A stretch of DNA of 64,000 bases from Colocasia esculenta (lineage: Eukaryota > Streptophyta > Magnoliopsida > Alismatales > Araceae), in contig CM024753.1 in NCBI GenBank assembly GCA_014218235.1, positions 181,202,348-181,266,347 on the forward strand. The letters run 5' to 3'. This document shows, in pieces, positions 56,106 through 64,000 of the stretch; position 1 is the first letter of the stretch; every line of letters begins with the position of its first letter. Below the pieces are notes generated by a model. The model was not told where the DNA came from. It was given only the letters and a program-made list of their open reading frames with translations, and searched no databases. Both the position numbers and the translations under genes were made by a program.

Positions 56106-58577
56106 TTAGGGTCCACGTACCAAGTGAGTCCAAACACCTATCAAGGGGTAGTACTTCTTCAGATAGAGCCCATTCCAAGGATGAGAGAGTTCCTCGCCCT
56201 CTGCGTTCACTAGCCTGTACGAGTTGCCTGAATATGCTTCTTTGATTACATACGACCCTTCCCCGTTTGGTTGGAGTTTGGATCGGGGACCACCAGGTTT
56301 TAAAAAAATTCTTTTAACTACCATTTCACCGACTTTAAACTTTCTCTCAATTACCTTCTTTTGATAGAAACGAGTGAGCCTATTTTGATATGATCTTGTA
56401 TGTTCTGCGGCAACCAGACGCTTCTCATCTAAGAGTTCCAGTTGTGCTAGGAGCGACTCACGTCGCTCATCGATTGACAAGTCCTTGTCAAGCTGGACCC
56501 TTAGTGAGGGGATAAGAATCTCATATGGTACTACTACCTCCATTCCGTAAGTGAGGGCAAACGACGTATGCCCCGTGGGAGTACGGATTGAAGTGTGGTA
56601 GGCCCATAGAGATTCTACAAGATTTTCTGGCCAATCCGAGAACTTGTTAGCCTCATAGGTTTTCTTGATGATTTTGATTAAGGTTTTGTTCGTTGCCTCT
56701 GCTTGGCCATTGCCTTGCGGATGGTATGGAGATGAATGATGCAATGCAATTTTATACCTGTTGCAGAGGTCACGAAGTTCTTGAGAGATAAACTGTGGTC
56801 CATTGTCGGTGATGATGGTACTTGGTATGTCAAACCTGGTGATGATGTTCTTCATAATGAATTTGCACACGGTTGTTGCCTTGACCTCCGCGTATGCTTC
56901 ACCTTCCGCCCACTTGGTGAAATACTCCATTGCAGTGAGGATGTATGACTTTGTTTTGTTCTAGGAGTTTGGATCACCAAGGGGACCATTGATATCAAAA
57001 GCCCACATAGCGAAAGGCCATGGGGAGGATATTGGGTGGAGTGTAGAGGATGGAGAATGGATTTTGTCAGCGTGTAGTTGGCACTTGACACACCGACAAA
57101 CAAAGATAGAACAATCCTCCTCTAGAGTGGGCCAGTAGAAGCCTTGCCTAAGGATCTTTTTGGCAAGCATTTGGTTGTTCACATGGCCACCACACACACC
57201 TGAATGAGCCTCCTCAACAACCTTCAACACCTCATCATCATCCAAGCATCTGAGTAAAACTCTAGTGAGTCCCCTTCTATAAAGTGTGTTCCCCACCAAA
57301 GTGTACTTCTGGGACAGTCTCTTTATTGCCTTCTTCTCCTCACTTGTGGCTTCCTCAGGGTATGTCTGATTTCTACAATACCTTGCTATCTTATAGTACC
57401 ATGGTTTCTCCTTATCCTCCAATTCCTCTTCTAGCTCCACTAACATGATTTCTGTTTTGCCATTCCTTTCTATTTTCTTTAGCATTTCATCTTTAATCCA
57501 TAGAAAGACGGGTCTTGAACAGTAGGAGTGTTGCGTCGTTCAATTTGAATGCTGTCAAAATCCCTGAGATAGCTCATGTTCATGGTTGCGCCGATAGTGG
57601 CGAGGGCGTCTGCTAGAAGATTCTGATGAAGAGGGATATGGGAAAAAATAAGCTTGGAGAATAGCTTGGCATAGGCTGAGGCAAGTTCTTGGTGAGCACT
57701 TGGCGCAAAACCAGAGTTGGCTATCACCTACAATTCGCAGATGGGTGACACCATAGAAGTGGGCATGCTCAAGGCCAGCCAACAAAGCTTCATATTCAGC
57801 TGTGTTATTGGTGGCAAGAAAATCCAGCTTATAAGCCCGGGGAATGGTGACACCCTCAGGTGATAGAAGAGCAATCTTGATACCCTTTCCATGAGAATTT
57901 AGAGCTCCATCATAATATAGCGTCCACGTAGGATCAGATTGGCTAAGGGACATTAATTCTTCATCTGGAAACTCCGAACGAACAGGATCAAATTGTGGAA
58001 TAGGGTGATGAGCGAGATGTTCTGCTATGGCATAGCCTTTGATGGATTTCTGCTGAATGTAGATAATGTCGAACTGGGAAAGAAAGCTTTTCCAACGTGC
58101 TAGCTTATCAGTGAGAACGGATTTTTCGAGAAGAAATTTGATAGGATTCATGCGGGCGATGAGATGGACCTCATGAGCAAGAAAGTAGTGCTTCAATTTC
58201 TGCACTACGTATACGAGAGCGGCACACGTCTTCTCCATTGCTGTGTACCTTTGCTCGCAAGGGTTGAGAAGCTTAGACAAGTAGTATTCTGCCCTCTCCT
58301 TGCCTTCTTCATCCACTTGTTCAAGGATAACTCCTACTGACTCTTCCAGGACAGATACATAGAGAATGAGAGGTTTGCCTGTAGTCGTCGGCCTCAGGAT
58401 AGGGGGATTAGCCAAATATTCCTTAAGTCTGTCAAAAGCCGCCTGACACTTCTCGTCCCAATGGAATTTGACTCCCGGCTTAGTGAGGTCGTAGAAGGGT
58501 CTACACCTTGAATGCGCGACATTGTTGATTGTGCATTTTCGTTGTCCAGAGTTCCTCGCACAAGTCAATATGCGCAC
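56106..58577 (-). pseudogene. pol: P2 Pol remnant: RNase H, second RNase H, integrase
   Basis: Read on the minus strand in at least two frames. RT_RNaseH (RCRPFYDLTKPG, CEQRYTAMEKTCAALVYVVQKLKHYF) is followed by the archaeal-like RNase H (LYYDGALNSHGKG, AEYEALLAGL, GDSQL), where the frame shifts near 57720. The integrase zinc site follows (HSGVCGGH, CVKC). A TAG lies at about 56960, then the core ITDNGPQF and GQAEATNKTL, ending HPWNGLYLKKYYP near 56150, where the normal stop is lost. It matches P1 pol block for block but is clearly diverged. RT, protease and gag are absent; sequence to the right of about 58520 is no longer recognisable pol. Confidence 0.85.
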
Positions 58578-58588
58578 TTCCTCTAAAC

Positions 58589-61289
58589 TGTCTCACGGAA
58601 ATAAAACTGCAAAGATGGACTCATATAGTGGTGAGAACAGGTCATATCCATAGAGAGGCTGAATATAATTTGAATTAAACTACTTAGACTTGAAATCTCT
58701 ATCGACAATACATTAAAAATGAAGGTGTAAACAACACCGATCAAACCCCGCACAATTTTGATAGATCAAACTTAATGAAAGAACAAGCAGAATTAAAATT
58801 AAAAATACTTGATATCAATGTACCCTCATAGCTCGAGGGATGATGAACAAAGAGGAAACAAATTGCACTAAGTTTCGGAATAGCAAGAAGAATCCGACAC
58901 TATACCCTCACAGCTCGAGGGATGAATTAGTAAGAAAACAGTAAAAGAAATGTAAATTGCAACTTCAACTCATGATCTGTCCAGAACACAGAGAGAATGA
59001 AATGGAAATACCAATGGATCAAATTCTGGAACACAAAAGAAATAAAAATAGAGCATTCGATCTCCCAACACAGTAGCTTGCATTACACAGAAGAAAAGGA
59101 AAAACTAGAATTCAGCTGCTATTAGAATTCCCACAGCTCATCCCTCGAATCCCTCACTGAGCATAGAAAAATAGAAGAACAAAATCTTAAAAATTCCAAG
59201 CAAACATCTGGATCTCATCTCCTCATAGCAGCAGCTTACAGAAAATGGAAAGAAACTAAGAACCTGAAAAAAAATCGAACTCTCAATTCTCTGAACTTTG
59301 AAATAACAGGAAAACTAAAATTTACTAAAAAAAATCAAACCAACCAATATATGCACTGAAGAAGAAATTAATAGCGAAAACTAAGAATCCTAACAATCCC
59401 CACAGAAGAGCAGAAAGAAACCCTCCTAAAATGCTAAATTTAAAACCCCAAAACCAAGAACAGAACCCCCTCTGGAATTCTCAACTCTCCGATCTGCTGA
59501 AAGAAGATAAGTATGGGAAAAATGGCAAATAAAACTAGAATTCTGAACTAGCTAATCCCTTACTGATGAAAGAAGAAAAGTCCTCAAAATCCCCAACTCG
59601 CCAACCCTCTGCTGAAAGAAAAATACAGAAATAAAATGTCTCTAAAATTTCACTGGCGAACCAGTCTCCTGGCCTTGCTCTGCAGAACTCTCTTACAGAT
59701 GCTCAAAGAGAAATTACCGAAATAAATGGCAGAAAATATTAAAAACCTGAACTAGCAACATCAAGAACAATAGGAATTTACAGAAATCGACCCAGACAAC
59801 TCCATGCTCTGCTGAAAGAAAGATTACAGAACTAAATGGCAGAAATAAAATCCTAAAATTTCACAGGTCAAGCTTGTCTCCCTCAACAGCAGATGCTAAA
59901 GGAAAAACTACAGAGGAAAATTGGAAGAACAAAATACCTAACAATTCCTACTGGTTAACTCCGAACTGGAAGAACATAAGAACAATTAAGAGTCAGAAAA
60001 ATTCTAACTTGTCTCCCTCTCACATAGCTCTGCTAAAACAGAGAATACAGAAAAATGGAAACTAAAAAAAATTCCTAAGAAATTCTAACCAACCGAACCC
60101 CCAAACCCTCATAGCTCTGCAGAGAAGAAAATACAGGAAAAAGAACCTAAAATTCCTAAAAGAAATCCTAACCAACTGAACCCCCAAACCCTCATAGCTC
60201 TGAGGACCTTGGGTCCCTTTATAGGCGCCTGGGCCTCCCAGATGCTTCTGCTCCAAATCGTCACTTCCCGCCTTCACTGCTCCGCACCGGATCTGATTAG
60301 CACACCTGGCCACCTAGCCAGCACCTTCCATGCTTCGCACACACATCCAGATCTGGCCTCACCTTTGCATCAGATCCGCAGGCGCATGGCACCATCGCAC
60401 ACCGCCTCCATCGCCTTGGCTTGGCCGCCACCTCAGCAGCCAGATCGCACCCACACATGCCTGAGCTCCAACCGCCTTCTAGCAGCACACCCAGCTCTGC
60501 CCAGCGGCCAGCCTTCAAATGCTTGCACCATCAAGCCCTGGCCCATTTGCCACATCCGCACACACCCCCTGCATCGTACCCATCCGCCGGCTTCATCTGT
60601 TGGGCACCATCAGCACAAGCACAGCACCCCAGATCTGCATCAGCCCTGGCCATCATCCACACCGCCTCACCTCCACATGAGCCATCTGCCCCAGCTTCAA
60701 ATTGCCGCGCCCCAAGCTCTGGCCGCCTTCACACCCCAGCAGAGCAGATCCGGCCATCCGCGCCCCTGCATCACCTCAGCCGCCAGGTCTCCATGGCCAG
60801 TAGCTTCTGATGGAAAGAAATATTTGTTAAAAACATGGTTTAAGTGGTATTCGTGGGTGGAGTGAGATATTTAAAATTAATTTTTATTTGTTTAATGGGA
60901 TAGATGGGGTATGTGGTCAGAAGATGTGGTGGGGTATGTGGCATTATGAGATTTGGTGGTGGTGATTAAATTTTATTTGAAATCTATTTTAATTACAAAC
61001 TAACATGTAAAAGATGTTTAAAAAAAATGCAAGAGCAAATATTATTTATGTACAATATATCTGAAAAAAAAATAAAACACTTTTATTAGTAAACTTATTC
61101 AAAAAGACATTGATTTTATAAAATGCGAATCTAATTATGTGTTCTACCTAAAAATTTAACTAAAATGTTCAAAAACTATACATGAATAGAATGCAAATTT
61201 AAAATCCAAATGTACATTATTTACAGACAACTGAAGTCTAAATTTAACTAATTGTATGAAATTTAACACGAAAAATTGTGTAGTTATCA
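58589..61289 (-). repeat. Candidate minus-strand LTR (Athila-like?), about 2.7 kb
   Basis: The right end is well supported: the minus strand reads a purine tract GTAGGGGGGAG followed at once by TGATAACTACACAA (61289), the arrangement of polypurine tract then 3' LTR. A TATA (TATAAAG, 60223-60217) lies inside. The left end is placed at TGTCTCACGG (58589) only because P2 pol stops being recognisable just left of it; no target duplication was confirmed. The upstream phrase GGGACTAGCAATGTTCAAG resembles sequences before Athila LTRs, from memory. The Pro/His-rich frames at 60209-60865 come from GC-rich U3 sequence and are not called. Confidence 0.55.
59090..60205 (-). repeat. Degenerate tandem repeats inside the LTR
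   Basis: Units of roughly 80-120 bp share CTGAAAGAA(A/G)...ACAGAA(A/T)(T/A)AAATGGCAGAAA and CTAA(A/C)AATTCC words. The clearest pair is the CCAAACCCTCATAGCTCTG block ending at 60120 and again at 60201 (period about 81). Unit boundaries are blurred by many small changes. Confidence 0.55.
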
Positions 61290-62090
61290 CTCCCCCCTAC
61301 TTGAACATTGCTAGTCCCTTAGCAATAAAAATTACTCCAAATGTAGGACTATAAGATACAATGCCTCATGCTAAACAACCATCATGTAAAAGATTAACGT
61401 AAAGATATGTATTTCCTATTTGTAAGGGTTTATGGCAAGAAATTAGTGCACAAGTGGTAGCTCACTTAAGAGTTCACATCAGCCCTCCTGGAGCTCCTCT
61501 GCCTCGGCTAATATTTGAGATTAGATTAATTCGAGGGAAAAGAAAAGAATTGTGGAATAAGTTCCTTGCTCAGTCAGATTGGGTTGTTTCTCTCAGTTCC
61601 ATCCTGCCCAACTTCCTTGAGGATTCTTTCTCTGAGTTGAGGACTTTGCCTCTTTATTTGCACTTTGTGCACTCAGAATTTCTTTATTTCTTTTTCATCC
61701 ACAATGCTGCACAACCCATCACTTTTCAAGAGTAGCGAGTCCAACTTTACTCAGATCCGGGGCATTTTTCATGAATATATTTTTCTTTTGCTTTTGCTTT
61801 TGCTTTTCTTTTCCTTTCATTTCCTTTCCTCTTAAAATAAGGATGGACAGTCAGGTTCCTTGATCACACGCCTTCACTTCCTTCACAATTCACTTAAGGG
61901 GAGGGGAGAAAACCAATCACCTCTCTCCTACTAGCCTTGACAAATTTGTTACATTCAGGTTCAGCTAGTCTAAGTGGCTGTGTAGTGTGTGTATGAAAAC
62001 TTCTTGCCATAAATCCTTACATAAGGTAGACAAGAAGTACATGTAATCCTTTACTAGAGGCTAACTTGTTGGCCCTTATGGTACGGCAGC
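61290..62090 (-). other. Internal region next to the LTR, no gene recognised
   Basis: Begins with the polypurine tract on the minus strand. A (CTTTTG)n pyrimidine run lies at 61775-61835. The plus-strand frame 61454-61735 has no recognisable domain. This should be the 3' internal end of a minus-strand gypsy element whose body lies further right or beyond the window. Confidence 0.4.
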
Positions 62091-63173
62091 AAGCTAACCT
62101 AGAGGGGAAGGTGAATAGGTTTTTCTGAAATCTGAAATAGAAACTTAAACACAGAAATTAACACTTGAAGGTTTGGTTAGTTTAGTGTGATAAAGAGTAG
62201 CAGTGCGGAAGTAAATAAACAATCACACAAAGGACACAAGAGATTTATCCTGGTTCGGCCCTTCCCACATGGAAGTCCTACGTCCAGTCCCCAAGCAACC
62301 TCTTGGGATTTCACTAACCAAGGGTACAGTCCCCCTTAAGGACACTACAACACCCAGCACCCCAGCTGGTCTTCTTCTCTTTCCCGGGCAAGAAGGTAGC
62401 CCACTTCTCTTACAGGTAAAGAAGCCAACCTCCTGGTACAAACCCCAGTGCGGTTCTGCTAGACACTAACCCCTAGCTAGGTTAACAACTGTATACAGTC
62501 CTACAGCCGGACAAGGATCTTTCTTAGAAAAGAAAGAACAAAGCTGAGAGTTGGAACAAATAAAAACCAACTACAAGAACTCTCAGCAAAAGACTCTCTC
62601 CCCCAGATTTACAAGATGCACACACAGAGAGAGAGAAGAGAGGAGAAGGAGCTTGAATGCTTCAGTGCTTCAGATGCTTGAACACTTCTTCTTGGGCTCA
62701 GGCTCTTTCTCTCTTTTTCTTTGAGTGTATTTGGAGTTCAGGTTCCTCACTGGTTGTACACTCATTCAAAAGATCTTCAGGAAAAGCTCTTTCTTCTTCT
62801 TCAGCCTTGCTTCATCTTTTATATGAGCAATTTGAATAAATCTGTTGGAGTTCTAGCCGTTGCTCATCTTCTCTTTCTTCTGATAATTTGTGGTCTACGA
62901 GGTCTGCAAGCATAGAAAAAAGTATTTAGATAAAATAGTGTTTCTGTCAAAAAGGCTCATACCTTTATGTTTCCCGATGCCATCCAGAAGTGGTAAGTAA
63001 TCCCCTTTTTGTTGGCAGGAAAGAAAAGATTTAGAGAGATAAGCAAAAAGATCTCCTGTCAGAAAGATAGAGGATTACGCAAATCAAGAATATTTGACTT
63101 TTTCACTAGATGCCAAAAAATATTTTGAAATATAAAATAAATCTATGTTTAAGTGAAATCCATATTTTACAAA
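62091..63173. other. Repeat-like non-coding segment
   Basis: Contains CTGGTTCGGCCCTTCCC and CCTACGTCCAGTCCCCAAGC (62250-62305), a phrase I remember from a dispersed plant retroelement sequence. An inner GA run (62624-62646) and no supported gene. Boundaries with the satellite to the right and the LTR element to the left are not visible. Confidence 0.35.
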
Positions 63174-64000
63174 GGAATCGATGTGAGAGTTACAAAGGAA
63201 TCCTTATGAGAGTTACAAAGGAATCCTTATGAGAGTTACAAAGGAATCCATATGAGAGTTACAAAGGAATCCTTATGAGAGTTACAAAGGAATCCATGTG
63301 AGAGTTACAAAGGAATCCATGTGAGAGTTACAAAGGAATCCTTATGAGAGTTACAAAGGAATCCATGTGAGCGAATCCTTATAAGATCGATTCCTTAAGA
63401 GAGCGAATCCTTGAGAGCGAATCCTTATAAGATCGATTCCTTAAGAGAGCGAATCCTTATGAGATCGATTCCTTAAGAGAGTGAATCCTTATGAGTTACA
63501 AAGGAGTCTGTGTGAGTTACAAAGGAATCCTTATGAGTTTCAAAGGAGTCTGTGTGAGTACAAAGGAATCCTTATGAGTTACAAGGGAGTCTGTGTGAGT
63601 TACAAAGGAATCCTTATGAGTTTCAAAGGAGTCTGTGTGAGTAGAAAGGAATCCTTATGAGTTACAAAGGAGTCTGTGTGAGTTACAAAGGAATCCTTAT
63701 GAGTTTCAAAGGAGTCTGTGTGAGTACAAAGGAATCCTTATGAGTTACAAAGAAGTCTGTGTGAGTTACAAAGGAATCCTTATGAGTTTCAAAGGAGTCT
63801 GTGTGAGTAGAAAGGAATCCTTATGAGTTACAAAGAAGTCTGTGTGAGTTACAAAGGAATCCTTATGAGTTTCAAAGGAGTCTGTGTGAGTACAAAGGAA
63901 TCCTTATGAGTTACAAAGAAGTCTGTGTGAGTTACAAAGGAATCCTTATGAGTTTCAAAGGAGTCTGTGTGAGTAGAAAGGAATCCTTATGAGTTACAAA
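63174..64000 (+). repeat. Hierarchical tandem repeat (about 21 / 83 / 166 bp), open at the window edge
   Basis: Base unit of 20-23 bp: GTTACAAAGGAATCC plus TTATGA or ATGTGA. From 63174 to 63370 it is a simple monomer array. From 63370 to 63490 it is a variant with GCGAATCCTTATAAGATCGATTCC. From 63514 on, four monomers form an 83-bp unit (GAGTTACAAAGGAATCC at 63514, 63597, 63680, 63763). Within this, GAGTAC and GAGTAG alternate (63557, 63640, 63723, 63805, 63889, 63971), giving a 166-bp two-unit period. No coding frame survives; it continues past 64000. Confidence 0.92.

Larger units (their letters stand above)
28855..58588 (-). mobile_element. Element P2: minus-strand Tat-type gypsy with two antisense PMD genes (composite, interrupted)
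   Basis: Read right to left: pol remnant (58577-56106), hairpin (54959-54900), PMD-B on the opposite strand (plus, about 50419-54721, with an upstream duplicate at 33793-36155), PMD-A on the opposite strand (31603-33296), 3' internal block and 3' LTR (30309-28855). P1 and a 16.6 kb tandem duplication lie within it. Its gag and RT are missing from the window; the right side is cut by another LTR element at about 58589. It shares LTR architecture and 3' internal sequence with the 20 kb element. The element-level assembly is inference from strand order and from the parallel order in P1. Confidence 0.65.

Noticed and set aside
60209..60865. 218-residue Pro/His/Ser-rich frame
   Set aside because: GC-rich sequence upstream of a minus-strand TATA inside a candidate LTR; overlapping frames are equally open and low-complexity.
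63174..64000. CRISPR-like array
   Set aside because: There are no unique spacers; all intervals are variants of the same 21-bp monomer and the context is a plant genome.
1..64000. tRNA, rRNA or microRNA genes
   Set aside because: No cloverleaf or rRNA-like sequence was recognised by eye; tRNA-related signals are primer-binding sites only. A tRNAscan-SE run would settle it.

Overview
This window is nuclear DNA of a flowering plant: a nested pile of transposable elements with no convincing single-copy host gene. The kingdom is read from the element types: Tat-lineage Ty3/gypsy elements with two RNase H domains, antisense plant mobile domain (PMD) genes, a SIRE-like Ty1/copia gag, an L1-type LINE with a terminal RNase H, and initiator-tRNA primer sites. 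I cannot name the species.

Layout. An old 'putative plant transposon protein' reading frame (1-613 and 20633-20913) was split by a 20 kb LTR element (614-20632; target duplication AGTTC/AGTCC). That element has a decayed gag and no recognisable pol, and was itself hit by a 3.5 kb solo LTR (7288-10812, TSD CAAAC) and a full-length LINE (12244-18556, 13-bp TSD). From 20.9 to 28.9 kb lie palindromic repeats, a Ty1/copia element (LTR, primer site, gag, protease, integrase) and a reversed gypsy LTR (22681-25777). At 28855 the copia integrase is cut by a minus-strand Tat-type element, here called P2. P2 reads right to left: pol (58577 to 56106), a hairpin, then two spliced PMD genes on the opposite strand (PMD-B, PMD-A), then its LTR (30309-28855). 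A second Tat-type element, P1 (plus strand, LTR at 36156, gag, pol, hairpin, antisense PMD-B, antisense PMD-A), sits inside P2's PMD-B with target duplication GCTGG.

A 3.9 kb block (half of P2 PMD-B plus the P1 LTR) occurs twice, at 33501-37412 and 50138-54039. It starts at a 10-bp microhomology, which points to a tandem duplication that cut P1 off inside its PMD-A gene. P2 pol is interrupted by another minus-strand LTR (about 58589-61289) that runs into its internal region. The window ends in a hierarchical satellite (21/83/166 bp) that continues past the edge.

The most interesting theme is the P1/P2 design. A Tat retrotransposon carries two antisense, intron-containing PMD genes that converge on pol across a conserved perfect hairpin. 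Family-specific palindromes recur in the LTR, upstream of the PMD genes and in PMD-B intron 1. The 20 kb pol-less element shares LTR, primer site and 3' sequence with P2, so it looks like a non-autonomous relative. Every element coding frame here is broken, so this is a record of past activity.
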